A stretch of DNA of 49,779 nucleotides from an uncultured bacterium. GTDB lineage: Bacteria; Bacteroidota; Bacteroidia; Bacteroidales; Rikenellaceae. The position numbers and the translations under genes were made by a program. Below the pieces are notes generated by a model, which was not told the DNA's origin, searched no databases, and worked only from the letters and a program-made list of their open reading frames with translations. The stretch is taken from positions 1-49,779 of the forward strand of contig CAJMNH010000014.1 in the NCBI GenBank assembly GCA_905214725.1, written 5' to 3'. Below, in pieces: positions 32,854-41,818 of this stretch; positions within the stretch are counted from its first letter, which is position 1; the number at the start of each line of letters is the position of its first letter.

Positions 32854-33519
32854 ATGCAATCCAGCGAAAGCATCGAACAGCGGATCGTCGCAACAGCCCG
32901 CCAACTCTTCACCGAAAAGGGATACGTCGATACCAACATGAGCGACATCGCCACCGCCGCAGGAATCAAACGGCCTGCGCTGCACTACTATTTCCGTACG
33001 AAAAAGATGCTCTTTCAAACCATTTACAGCGACATCGTACAGGAACTCATCCCACGCATACACGACATTCTCGCGCAGGACACCCCGTTTTTGGAGCGGT
33101 TGAACAATATCATCGACGAATACATCGCGCTCTTCCTGCAGAATCCCGACCTGCCCCGATTCATCGTCGGCGAAATCCAGCGCGACGTCGACCATCTGAT
33201 CGACGTTTCCAAGACATTGAAGATCGACAGCTACATCCGCGACGTGAAAAAAGCGCTGATCGCCGAGATACAGAAAGGCAAACTGCGCCATACGCCGCCC
33301 CGCATCATCTTTCTCACGCTCTATTCGCTCATGGTATTTCCGTTTCTCACACGCAATCTCGTAACGACGCTTCTGCTCCGGGACGGGGAGCTGTTCACCG
33401 ATTTTTTGCAAGAGTGGAAACATAACCTGCTGTTGCAGATGAGTTACCTGCTCAGCAACAGCGACGACCGCAAACATATCTTCGAACTGCTGAACGAGAC
33501 GTTGTCTGCGAAATGCTGA
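32854..33519 (+). CDS. TetR family transcriptional regulator
   Basis: 221-residue dimeric repressor type. The N-terminal DNA-binding domain is plain: EQRIVATARQLFTEKGYVDTNMSDIATAAGIKRPALHYYFRTKKMLFQTIY (given here in parts: FTEKGYVDTNMSDIA, then GIKRPALHYYFRTK). The C-terminal ligand domain is helical and unrecognised. It is 6 bp behind the activase gene, so the two are co-transcribed. It is convergent with the efflux operon and separated from it by a terminator. It may repress its own operon, the efflux operon, or both; the sequence does not decide. Confidence 0.9.
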   Translation: MQSSESIEQRIVATARQLFTEKGYVDTNMSDIATAAGIKRPALHYYFRTKKMLFQTIYSDIVQELIPRIHDILAQDTPFLERLNNIIDEYIALFLQNPDLPRFIVGEIQRDVDHLIDVSKTLKIDSYIRDVKKALIAEIQKGKLRHTPPRIIFLTLYSLMVFPFLTRNLVTTLLLRDGELFTDFLQEWKHNLLLQMSYLLSNSDDRKHIFELLNETLSAKC

Positions 33520-33529
33520 TCCCATAGCG

Positions 33530-33576
33530 GAAACGAATATCCGCGAGAGCCCAAGGTCCCCGCGGATATTCGTTTC
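33530..33576. terminator. Bidirectional terminator between tetR and the efflux operon
   Basis: A 16-bp perfect stem: GAAACGAATATCCGCG (33530-33545) pairs with CGCGGATATTCGTTTC (33561-33576), with a 15-nt loop. It lies between convergent genes. Confidence 0.85.
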
Positions 33577-33612
33577 ACCGCCCCGACACCGGCCGGAAAA
33601 GCTCGCAGCCGG

Positions 33613-34953
33613 TCAATTGAGGACTCCTGCCGCCTTGCGATACTCCAGCCAGCGCAGATAGCCGTTGACGCGGGCTTCGACCTGCGTCTGGTGAGCCTGC
33701 TGCCACATGGCCTGCGCTTCCAGATGATCCGAAAGCGTTTCCAACCCCGCATCGTACTGATGACGGCTCGTGCGCAGATTTTCGTCGGCTGCGGCGAGCG
33801 ACGACTCGGCCAGCCGGATTTCGAGTTGCGCTTCGTCGAGGTCGTTCGCCGCCCGCGTCATTTCGAGCAGCAGCAGATCGTTGCCGTTCTCCCGTTCCGA
33901 CTGCGCCTGTTCAAACCGTGCCTTCGCCGAACGCGTCTTGTTCGAACGACTGCCGAAATGGAAGATCGGAACCGAAACCTGCACACCCGCCGTAAAGTTC
34001 CAGCTCCCCAGCAGATTCTGCCCGTTCACTTCGACGCCGTGCAGATAACCGTAATTTCCGACCAACCCTACCTGCGGCAACCGCTCGCTGCGCGCCATGC
34101 GCAACTGCTGACGGGCAAGTTCCGTCTTTTGGTCGAGCAATCGGTATTCGGGACGCGCCGTGAGATCGGCAACGGGAGCCGGCGCCGCAGAAAGATCGGG
34201 CAATTCTCCCGTGATTTCGATCCGGTCGGTCAGCGGACGGCCGATCAGGTGGCAGAGATTCATCGTCGCCAGCCGCAGCGCATTCTCCGTCCGCCGCAGG
34301 TTCAATTCGCTCTCATTGAGCTTCACCTGCACCCTGAGCACGTCGTTCTGCGGTTTGAGACCGTGTTTGTAGGCGCTCTCGACGGATCGCAGCAATTCGG
34401 TGAGCAGCGCATGGTAGCGTTCCGCCACCTGCCGCATCTCACGCGCTCTGACCACCGAAGCATATGCCTGCGACGTTTCGACGATGACCTCCGACTCGGT
34501 CAGCCTCCGGCTCTGGGCCGCCATTTCACCACCGAGCCGCGCCATGCGATAGCCCGCGCGCACTTTGCCGCCCATATAGACGGGTTGTTCGAGCGTCACC
34601 CCGCCGCCGTAGAGCCAGCCGATCTTGTAGGCGAGACCCAACCCCGGAAACAGTGCGGTGCCGCCCGTCGGCAACCCGTCGGCACCCAGCACGGGCAACT
34701 GACCGCCCGCAATATCCAACCCGCCGTCGGCCGTCGAATAGAGCCCCGTGCCCGTCGCCGAAAACGAGGGATAGAAATTGGCTCGCGCGCTCTTGAAGTC
34801 GAACCGCGCCGCCTGCATCTGCCGGTCGGCCGCCGCCAACGCCTTGTTGTGGGTCTTGGCCAGTTCGACGCACGCGTCGAGCGTCAGCTGCGTCTGCGCA
34901 AAAAGCGCCGCCGGCAAGCCCGCGAGCGTAAGTATGATAAGAAGACGTTTCAT
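33613..34953 (-). CDS. TolC-family outer-membrane efflux protein
   Basis: 446-residue outer-membrane channel with a signal peptide (MKRLLIILTLAGLPAALFAQ). Two outer membrane efflux repeats are visible as long helical stretches starting LTLDACVELAKTHNKAL and ARPEYRLLDQKTELARQQLRMA, each with a beta segment (YPSFSATGTGLYS and LPQVGLVGNYGYLHG). It lacks an N-terminal lipobox. The start overlaps the RND pump stop by 4 bp (ATGA type), so translation is coupled. It is the third gene of the operon adaptor - pump - TolC and completes a tripartite exporter. Confidence 0.93.
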   Translation of the reverse strand: MKRLLIILTLAGLPAALFAQTQLTLDACVELAKTHNKALAAADRQMQAARFDFKSARANFYPSFSATGTGLYSTADGGLDIAGGQLPVLGADGLPTGGTALFPGLGLAYKIGWLYGGGVTLEQPVYMGGKVRAGYRMARLGGEMAAQSRRLTESEVIVETSQAYASVVRAREMRQVAERYHALLTELLRSVESAYKHGLKPQNDVLRVQVKLNESELNLRRTENALRLATMNLCHLIGRPLTDRIEITGELPDLSAAPAPVADLTARPEYRLLDQKTELARQQLRMARSERLPQVGLVGNYGYLHGVEVNGQNLLGSWNFTAGVQVSVPIFHFGSRSNKTRSAKARFEQAQSERENGNDLLLLEMTRAANDLDEAQLEIRLAESSLAAADENLRTSRHQYDAGLETLSDHLEAQAMWQQAHQTQVEARVNGYLRWLEYRKAAGVLN

Positions 34954-37900
34954 CGGTTTATCCTGATTTTAAAAAACAACGCATAGAGGATCGGCACGAA
35001 GAAGAGCGTGGCGAAGGTGCTGAACAACAGACCGCCCATGATCGTGGCCGCCATCGAACCGAACATGGCGTCGCCGAGCAGCGGAATCATGCCCAGAATA
35101 GTGGTCAGCGAAGCCATCATCACCGGACGCAGACGGCTCTCCGAGCTGGAGATAAGCGCCGCGGCGGAATCCTTTCCGGCGGCGATCTGCTCGTTGATCT
35201 CGTCCATGAGCACGATGCAGTTCTTCATCATCATGCCGACGAGTCCCAGCGCGCCGACGATGGCGCAGAAATTGAAGACCTTGCCCGTGAGCAGCATCGC
35301 GCCCGCCACGCCGATCCACAGCAGCGGGATACAGCAGAGAATAATGGCCGGCTTGCGGTAGTCACCGAACAGCAGGATCAGGATGGCGATCATCAGCACG
35401 ATACCCAGCGGCACATTCTTGAAGAGGTAGCGCATCGTCTGATCGCTGGCCCCTTTCTCGCCCTCCCACGACAAGGCGTATCCGGCCGGAAGCGGGATCG
35501 ATTCGATCCGCTCGGCAACGGCCAGCCGCGCCGCTTCGGTCTCGATGCCGGGCGCAGGCGAACACATCACCCGCTGGGCGCGCTGACCGTTGTAGCGCGG
35601 AACGATGGGATCTTCCCACGCCACCTGCACGCCGCGGCTCACCTGCTTCAACGGCACGGTATGCAGCACGGATTCCAGCAACTCGCCGCGGTCGACCACG
35701 CCCGATTTCAGTTTGAGGAGCAGCTCTTCGTCGAACAGCCCCGCCAGATTGGGCATCATCGGGAAAACCGGCACATTCTCCAGATTGTCGACTGGCTGCC
35801 CGTCGGTATCCGTACATTTGAGATAGATCGTATTTTTATGAACGCCCTCGTAAAAGGCCCCGACGGGAATTCCTCCTGCAGCCGACAGCATCGAGGTGGC
35901 GACATCCTGCCGGCTCAGCCCCATGCGCCGCGCAGCCGACTGGTCGTAATCGATGTTCAGCACCGGAATGCGCGGTTCCCAATCGGTGGTGATCAGGCAC
36001 ACCTCGGGCGTCTGTTCCATGATGCTACGGGCGCTGTCGGAGAGCGCGTGCAGCACGGCGGGATCGGGACCGGTAAACTGCACCTCGATCGGGTATTTCT
36101 TGAACATCAGATTGTAGCGTTTCAACTTGACGTAAGCGTCGGGGTAACGATCCGAAAGAGTCTGCTGAATGGCGTCGATATTGCGTTCCAACGCCTCCGG
36201 CGACGTGAAATCGATAATCAACTCGCCGTACGAAAGCGACGGCGTGGCGATGCTGCGCACCAAGTTGTAGCGCGCCGGCGTGCCTCCGACCGAAGCGGCC
36301 ACGGAGCGAATTTCGGGACGGCTCTTCAAATAGGTGCGAATCTCCTCCAGATCGGCTTTCACACGGGTCGAATTCGTTCCTTCAGGCAACTTATACTCCA
36401 TATAGAGCTGATCGTAGACCATATCGGGGAAAAAGCCCTGCCGCATGTAATCATAGCCCCAGACGCTCAGTCCGACAAGCGCAAGCGCCACGGCGATCGA
36501 CGACAGCCGGTGCCGCAGTCCGAATCCGAGCACCGCCCGCAGCCAGCGGTAGACGGTGCCGTCGTAGAGCGCCGCGCCGCTCGTCGCGACGGGTTGCTTC
36601 AACCAAGCGTCGGCCATCAGCGGCACATGCACCAGCGCCAACACCCAACTCAGCAGCAGTGACACGGCCAGCACGATAAAGAGGTCGCGCACGTAGACGC
36701 CTGCCGTATCGGGCGACAAGTAGACCGGAAAGAAGGCCAGTATGGCGATCAGCGTCGCGCCCAGCAGCGGCATCGCCGTCTTGCGTCCGATGGCCGTCAT
36801 CGCCTCTCGGCGTGATTTTCCGAGTTTCAGATCGATCAGGATGCCGTCCACGATCACGATGGCATTGTCCACCAGCATCCCCATTGCCAGAATGAACGCC
36901 GCCAGCGACACGCGCTGCATCGTCCCGTCAGCCACGCCCAATATCAGGAACGAGCCGATGACGGTCACGATCAGACTGATACCGATAATCAGGCCGCTGC
37001 GGAATCCCATCGTCAGCATCAGGATGGCCACGACGATGACGACCGACTCGATGAGATTTATCAGAAAAGTGCTCAGGGCGACCTTCACCCGTTCGGGCTG
37101 ATAAAAGATCTTGTGGCAGGCGACGCCTGCGGGAAACCGCTCGGCCTGCAACTCGGCCAGCCGCCGTTCCACCTCGGCGCCAACCTTGACGATGTCGCTG
37201 CCCGAAGCCGCAGCGACGGCAATGCCGAGCGCACGCTCCCCCTCGTAGGACATCTCGTTGCGCACGGGCGTCGCATAGCCGTGTTCGACGCGCGCAATGT
37301 CGCACAGCCGCAACTGATCGTCCTCGTGCCCCTGAATGACCATGCTCTCGATCTCCTTCACGGCGCGGAACTTATCGGCCACGGCCACCCGAATACGATC
37401 CGGCCCGTTGTCGTAGTAACCGGCATAGTAGACATTGTTCTGTCCGTTGAGCGTCGCCAGCGCCTCGGCCGGACTTACGCCGAGCATCGCCATCTTCTCG
37501 GGCAGAATCGAGATATTGATGCACTCCTCGCGTTCGCCGTAAATCTCGACGCGCGCCACGCCGTCCAGATCGCCCAGTTCGCGTTTCAGCAGACCGGCGT
37601 AATCCGACAGCTGCCGTTCCGTGAGACCGTCGCCCGTCAGCGCGTACAACATGCCGTAAACCAATCCGAAATCGTCCTGCACGACAACCGAAGTTCCCGA
37701 CGGCAGCCGCCGCTGTACGTCGGAGGCCTTGCGGCGGAGCATATCCCAGCACTGCTCGACGTCGGCGTCGCGCACCGTGCTCTTCAACTCCACCTGCAGA
37801 ATCGCAAGATCGTTGAACGACGAACTGATCACGTTATCCACCTCGCCGATGGTGCGGATGTTCTTTTCCAGCGGATCGGTTACCTCCAACTCCATCTCAT

Positions 37901-38072
37901 GGGCCGATGCGCCGGGACGCGTCGCCACGACCATTGCCAGCTTGACCTTGATCTCGGGGTCTTCGAGCTTGCTCATGTCATAGGCCGAGAGAATGCCGCC
38001 GACCAGAAGAACGGCGACGACGAAATAGACGAGCTTCTTATTGCCGAAAGCCCATTTTCCGAAGTCGATCAT
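34950..38072 (-). CDS. RND family efflux transporter, inner-membrane pump
   Basis: 1040-residue proton-driven exporter of the AcrB/HAE1 type, with about 12 membrane helices in two groups and two large periplasmic loops. Visible motifs are the first helix (LVYFVVAVLLVGGILSAYDM), KLEDPEIKVKLAMV, the helix-4 motif GMLVDNAIVIVDGILIDLKLG with the proton-relay Asp, and the second-half counterpart GLVGMMMKNCIVLMDEINEQI. Periplasmic subdomain motifs such as TGDGLTERQLSDYAG and VQFTGPDPAVLHAL are present. It overlaps the adaptor gene upstream and tolC downstream by 4 bp each. Drug or metabolite specificity cannot be told. The HME metal class seems less likely, because the acidic metal-relay pattern is not evident. 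Confidence 0.94.
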   Translation of the reverse strand: MIDFGKWAFGNKKLVYFVVAVLLVGGILSAYDMSKLEDPEIKVKLAMVVATRPGASAHEMELEVTDPLEKNIRTIGEVDNVISSSFNDLAILQVELKSTVRDADVEQCWDMLRRKASDVQRRLPSGTSVVVQDDFGLVYGMLYALTGDGLTERQLSDYAGLLKRELGDLDGVARVEIYGEREECINISILPEKMAMLGVSPAEALATLNGQNNVYYAGYYDNGPDRIRVAVADKFRAVKEIESMVIQGHEDDQLRLCDIARVEHGYATPVRNEMSYEGERALGIAVAAASGSDIVKVGAEVERRLAELQAERFPAGVACHKIFYQPERVKVALSTFLINLIESVVIVVAILMLTMGFRSGLIIGISLIVTVIGSFLILGVADGTMQRVSLAAFILAMGMLVDNAIVIVDGILIDLKLGKSRREAMTAIGRKTAMPLLGATLIAILAFFPVYLSPDTAGVYVRDLFIVLAVSLLLSWVLALVHVPLMADAWLKQPVATSGAALYDGTVYRWLRAVLGFGLRHRLSSIAVALALVGLSVWGYDYMRQGFFPDMVYDQLYMEYKLPEGTNSTRVKADLEEIRTYLKSRPEIRSVAASVGGTPARYNLVRSIATPSLSYGELIIDFTSPEALERNIDAIQQTLSDRYPDAYVKLKRYNLMFKKYPIEVQFTGPDPAVLHALSDSARSIMEQTPEVCLITTDWEPRIPVLNIDYDQSAARRMGLSRQDVATSMLSAAGGIPVGAFYEGVHKNTIYLKCTDTDGQPVDNLENVPVFPMMPNLAGLFDEELLLKLKSGVVDRGELLESVLHTVPLKQVSRGVQVAWEDPIVPRYNGQRAQRVMCSPAPGIETEAARLAVAERIESIPLPAGYALSWEGEKGASDQTMRYLFKNVPLGIVLMIAILILLFGDYRKPAIILCCIPLLWIGVAGAMLLTGKVFNFCAIVGALGLVGMMMKNCIVLMDEINEQIAAGKDSAAALISSSESRLRPVMMASLTTILGMIPLLGDAMFGSMAATIMGGLLFSTFATLFFVPILYALFFKIRINR

Positions 38073-39133
38073 AGCAACCCTCCCACGTTGGTTTTCGTTA
38101 CGGCAGGCAGCGGCGCCACTTTTTCGCCCTCGCGCAGCCGGTGCACGCCCGATGTGACGATCCGCTCACCGGCCGAAAGCCCCGTCCCGACGACCACCTC
38201 GCCGCCGGTGTGCAACTGCTCGACCGTCACCTCGCGGCTGACGACCGTACTGTCCGGCCGGTAAATCCAGACGCACGTCCGCTCCCCTTCGGAGAAGAGC
38301 GCAACGGCCGGCACGACCGCCTGCGCCGACTCGGACGGTTTGCAGGCGATAGTCACCATCGTATTCATACCCGGTGACGGAAGCGGCCGCAAATCGGCCG
38401 GAACCCCGAGCCGCAGGGTGTAGAGCTGGTTGGCATTGGCCTTCGGGCTGATGCTCAGCAGACGCAGCGGAATCTTTTTGCCGGGCCAGAAATCGAAGGC
38501 CGCTTCGAACCGGTCGAAATCGCCTCGGCGGACGTACTCCGAACCGGGAATATTGATCTCGATCTCGGGGGCCTGCGCCGATACGACGGTCAACACGGGC
38601 ATTCCCGCCCCGACGACGGTCGAGGGATCGAACAGCCGTTTCTGCACATAGCCGTCGAACGGCGCATCTATTTTAGTATCGGCGAGTTGATTCTTGCAAT
38701 TTTCGTATTTGGCCTCGATCTGCTGCAGACCGTAGCGCGCCTTGTCGTAGGCGTCGGGCGTCGTCACGTCGTCGGCATACAATGCCATCACGCGCTCCGC
38801 TTCGGCTTTGACGCGCTTGTATTCGGCCTCCGCGGCATCCAGTTGAAGCCGGTAATCCCGCGGATCGAGCGCTGCAAGCGGCTCGCCGCATCGGACGAAC
38901 GCCCCCTCTTCGGCGAAAATCGTCTGCAACGTTCCACCGATCTTGAATGCCAGATTGACCTCCTGCGCCGCCTTGACGCACCCCGGGAACTGCACCGTTC
39001 GGGACTGCGCGTAGAGATCGACCGTGTCGATACGCACGATCGGCAGTCGCGCCACGCCGTCCGGTTGCGCCGAACAGCCGCAGCAGCAGACAAGAAGGCA
39101 GATCATCCCCATGAATTGATTTCGTCTTTCCAT
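38069..39133 (-). CDS. RND efflux periplasmic adaptor, lipoprotein
   Basis: 354-residue membrane-fusion protein. ATG 39133 is preferred; the frame remains open to 39202 but the extension carries no signal. The N-terminus (MERRNQFMGMICLLVCCCGC) is cysteine-rich, and acylation could occur at more than one Cys (Cys17 or Cys20). The adaptor core has the lipoyl/barrel-sandwich halves (LAFKIGGTLQTIFAEEGAFVRCGEPLAALD and KIDAPFDGYVQKRLFDPSTVVGAGMPVLTV) around a helical hairpin. The C-terminal region (GLSAGERIVTSGVHRLREGEKV) is typical. It is first in the operon, with a -7 box just upstream, and is divergent from the AraC gene by 159 bp. Confidence 0.93.
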   Translation of the reverse strand: MERRNQFMGMICLLVCCCGCSAQPDGVARLPIVRIDTVDLYAQSRTVQFPGCVKAAQEVNLAFKIGGTLQTIFAEEGAFVRCGEPLAALDPRDYRLQLDAAEAEYKRVKAEAERVMALYADDVTTPDAYDKARYGLQQIEAKYENCKNQLADTKIDAPFDGYVQKRLFDPSTVVGAGMPVLTVVSAQAPEIEINIPGSEYVRRGDFDRFEAAFDFWPGKKIPLRLLSISPKANANQLYTLRLGVPADLRPLPSPGMNTMVTIACKPSESAQAVVPAVALFSEGERTCVWIYRPDSTVVSREVTVEQLHTGGEVVVGTGLSAGERIVTSGVHRLREGEKVAPLPAVTKTNVGGLL

Positions 39134-39151
39134 ATCTTTCTGAATTTGTTG

Positions 39152-39159
39152 CAAATGTA
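39152..39159 (-). promoter_or_regulatory. -7 box for the efflux operon
   Basis: On the minus strand TACATTTG (39159-39152) matches TAnnTTTG, 18 bp before the adaptor ATG. It lies in the divergent region shared with the AraC gene, where an operator would be expected. Confidence 0.55.
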
Positions 39160-39292
39160 CGCGAGTGCGCAGGCCTCGGAAAGAATGATAATGAGTCAGC
39201 ATTGTCCGATTTGTACGATTTTCGTCAAAATATACAAAAAAATAGTTGAGACGAACCGGATTATTCGTTATTTTGCGAAAAAATACGATAAA

Positions 39293-40153
39293 ATGGACAC
39301 TTCACTTATTCCTTCCATCGGGTTGTTCGACATCGACAAACATGCAGTCGACGCATTGGGTCCCGTCATTCAACTCGACAAAAGCGGTTTCTTCTATTGC
39401 AGGCAGGGAGAGATGAATCTGGTTCTGGACAACCGCGCCTACGAGATTCATCAGGGCGACATATATATCTATCCAGCCTTCTCCAAGACCTATATCCGAA
39501 TGATCAGCAACGATTTGCAGGGTGTGATCGGCGTAGCGGATTTCGACTTTGTCTTCGCATTGGCGAGTTCGTTCACCAATACGCAGAACCATCTGTACAT
39601 GCGGGAGAATCCCTGCATCTCGCTCAACGGGATTCAACGGGAACACATCGAAGAGCTGGTCGGACTGATTCGGAAAAGGGAGCGTTCGGAAGCCTCCTAC
39701 ACCGCGATGGAGCACAGCCGGATCATCTACGGGCATCTGCTTTCGTCGCTCGGAAAAGCCCTCTGTTGCGAAATCGCCGAAGCCTACTTCTTCAACCACC
39801 CGATTCAGCCGCTCAAACAGGATCGCAAAGACCGGATTTTCCAGAATTTCATCTTTTCGCTCTTCCAGAATTTCCGCGTACATCATAGCGTCTGCTTCTA
39901 TGCCGCGGAGCAATGCCTGACGCCGCGTTATTTCTCCACGATCGTTCGCGAAAAATCGGGACGCAACGCCCTGCAATGGATAACGATGTTCGTAGTTGCC
40001 GACGCAAAGAAACTGCTGTCCGATCCGAATCTGAGCATCAAGGAGATTGCCGAGACACTCGGGTTCTCCAACCAATCCTTTTTCGGCCGCTATTTCAAGC
40101 AATACGTCGGTCTCTCCCCGATGGCGTTCCGATCCTCCGGCGCAGGAGAGTGA
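39293..40153 (+). CDS. AraC family transcriptional regulator, soluble
   Basis: 286-residue regulator. The frame is open much further upstream (antisense to the adaptor), but ATG 39293 gives the family's normal length and lies in AT-rich intergenic DNA. N-terminal AraC-type cupin: VIQLDKSGFFYCRQGEMNLVLDNRAYEIHQGDIYIYPAF. C-terminal HTH pair: FSTIVREKSGRNALQWI and IKEIAETLGFSNQSFFGRYFKQYVGLSPMAFR. It is divergent from the RND efflux operon with 159 bp between starts, so it is probably that operon's regulator. The ligand is unknown. Confidence 0.9.
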   Translation: MDTSLIPSIGLFDIDKHAVDALGPVIQLDKSGFFYCRQGEMNLVLDNRAYEIHQGDIYIYPAFSKTYIRMISNDLQGVIGVADFDFVFALASSFTNTQNHLYMRENPCISLNGIQREHIEELVGLIRKRERSEASYTAMEHSRIIYGHLLSSLGKALCCEIAEAYFFNHPIQPLKQDRKDRIFQNFIFSLFQNFRVHHSVCFYAAEQCLTPRYFSTIVREKSGRNALQWITMFVVADAKKLLSDPNLSIKEIAETLGFSNQSFFGRYFKQYVGLSPMAFRSSGAGE

Positions 40154-40171
40154 AAGCGGCGGAATAATCGA

Positions 40172-40201
40172 AGCGGCAGACCGGTAATCCGATCTGCCGC
40201 T
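40172..40201. terminator. Bidirectional terminator between araC-type and AlkD-like genes
   Basis: AGCGGCAGACCGG (40172-40184) pairs with CCGATCTGCCGCT (40189-40201) with one mismatch and a 4-nt TAAT loop. It lies between convergent genes. Confidence 0.78.
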
Positions 40202-40225
40202 CTATTTCGAAAGAAGGTTCTATTC

Positions 40226-40870
40226 TTATTCTACCATCCACTCCAATTCCTCACGCAGATACCTGCCGCCGCGCGAATCGGGAAGCCGTTCGAGCATTCG
40301 GGCGAGTTCTTCCGGCGCAACCCGCGCCGACGCAGACTGAACGAACGCCGCCGCACCGCGCGCCAGCCGCAGATCGTCGGGATAAGCCGCCACCGCATCG
40401 GGGACGGCCTTTACGATCGCCGGCGTATCGATCTCCTGCACCCGTGCGCGCGCCAGCGCCATCAATGCCGTATACCGTTCGGCAGCACTTCCCGCACACA
40501 ACCACTGCTCGCGCAAGGCATCCAGCACAGGTCGTCCGCAGCGGCTCAACAGCCGCAGCGCCAACTCCTCCATCAGCTCTTCGGGCATGCGTCCGGCGAA
40601 CCATTCGCCGAAATCGTCCGGTGTCACGCAATGCGGATCGGCGATCGTAAGGGCCGCCATCCGCAACTCACGGACATCCTGCCGGTAGAGAAACCGAGCG
40701 AAATCGTGATCCGCGCCCTGCCGGCCTGCAATGGCGCGGATCGTCGGGATGCTGACGCCGTAATTGAGACCGTAACCGCCCTCGCCTCGCCGCATCGACT
40801 CGGCGACCGCGCCGTTCATCTCACGGCGCAACTCTCCGAGCAGCGCCGCCATGCGCGCCGTGTGATTCAT
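40226..40870 (-). CDS. DNA alkylation repair family protein (HEAT-like, AlkD-type)
   Basis: 214 residues from ATG 40870. A longer open frame reaches 40957, but the start at 40870 overlaps the upstream stop by one base (TAATG), which is typical of coupling. It is an all-helical HEAT-repeat protein of the DNA alkylation repair family: YGLNYGVSIPTIRAIA near the start and DVRELRMAALTIADP, then helical repeats with conserved Trp and Arg. Family members such as AlkD remove bulky alkylated bases; many Bacteroidetes members are untested. The N-terminus is shorter than in canonical AlkD. It is the last gene of the minus-strand cluster. Confidence 0.75.
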   Translation of the reverse strand: MNHTARMAALLGELRREMNGAVAESMRRGEGGYGLNYGVSIPTIRAIAGRQGADHDFARFLYRQDVRELRMAALTIADPHCVTPDDFGEWFAGRMPEELMEELALRLLSRCGRPVLDALREQWLCAGSAAERYTALMALARARVQEIDTPAIVKAVPDAVAAYPDDLRLARGAAAFVQSASARVAPEELARMLERLPDSRGGRYLREELEWMVE

Positions 40871-41769
40871 TACTTCTTGGCGGGAAGCGCCAGTTCCACG
40901 TCGCGTCCGAACTCGAAGAGCGGCAGCGTGGCGCGCGTCAACTCCGTCGTTCCGCAATAAACCGTGCAGACGACATCGGCCGCCACACGGTAGGTCGCCG
41001 TCCGCGCCGCCTTAGGCGAGGCGGGCGTAAGGGCGAACGCCCCGTCGCTCTCCTTGTCGAGCTGCAACAATACGACTTCACCCGTAAGGTCATTTCCGGA
41101 CAGAAGCCCCCGATCCGGCGAGAACCGGCACAGAATGTATTTTTGCTTGCCGGCCTCGGGCACGACGGTAATTCGTTCGACGGAGGTCGTCGTCACCCGC
41201 TTGCCGAGGAACAACTCGGTATAGGCCTGCTCCTGCCGGTCGAGTTCCGACAATGCAGCCTGCAAACCGGCGCCGAAGACATGTTCGCCCGCCTCGCTGG
41301 TGATGAGTTCCATACGATGGCGGCGAATGGCGAAAAGCGTATTGGCGGCATTGCGCGCCGCTGTTTCGAGCGCTTCATCCGTCAGCGCGCGTTTGTCGAA
41401 GGGTATTCGCGAAAAGGTCTCGGCATCGCCCAAATAGGAGGTGGCGCGCACCTCGCCGGCAGGAACTTCGGCAGCCGTCGCCGCATCCCGATCGAGCAGC
41501 GCCACGCGCGCCGCCTTGACCGAATAGAGCGTCTTGTCGGTCAACGCGCCGCGCACGCCGAGGAACTTCTGGGCATAACGCGCGTAAGGGCCGACGGTAA
41601 CGACCTCCTTCTCGACGGTCAGATCGACCGCCAGCGGTGATGTCGGAATGGCGACCTCGACACAGCCGTTCTCCTCGAACACGCCCGTACGGGCTACGCG
41701 ATGACTTTGCGCCGCAGCGCTCCCCGCAATGAGGGTCGTACAAAGTAATAATGAAACAAACGATTTCAT
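40870..41769 (-). CDS. DUF4831 family protein, exported
   Basis: 299-residue exported protein (signal MKSFVSLLLCTTLIAGSAAAQ) from ATG 41769. It matches the DUF4831 pattern typical of Bacteroidetes: a beta-rich N-terminal half with LAVDLTVEKEVVTVGPYARYAQKFLG, a middle helix (AARNAANTLFAIRRHRMELIT, part of the family hallmark) and KRVTTTSVERITVVPEAGK. The function is unknown. It sits 49 bp behind trmN6 and its stop overlaps the AlkD-like start. It has no catalytic motif I can point to. Confidence 0.82.
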   Translation of the reverse strand: MKSFVSLLLCTTLIAGSAAAQSHRVARTGVFEENGCVEVAIPTSPLAVDLTVEKEVVTVGPYARYAQKFLGVRGALTDKTLYSVKAARVALLDRDAATAAEVPAGEVRATSYLGDAETFSRIPFDKRALTDEALETAARNAANTLFAIRRHRMELITSEAGEHVFGAGLQAALSELDRQEQAYTELFLGKRVTTTSVERITVVPEAGKQKYILCRFSPDRGLLSGNDLTGEVVLLQLDKESDGAFALTPASPKAARTATYRVAADVVCTVYCGTTELTRATLPLFEFGRDVELALPAKK

Positions 41770-41818
41770 AAGCAATTCGAATTGTCAACGAACAAATATA
41801 ACCATTTCCCCGTCCAAA

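Noticed and set aside
38687..39292. N-terminal extension of the soluble AraC frame
   Set aside because: The extension is antisense to the adaptor gene; ATG 39293 gives the normal family length.
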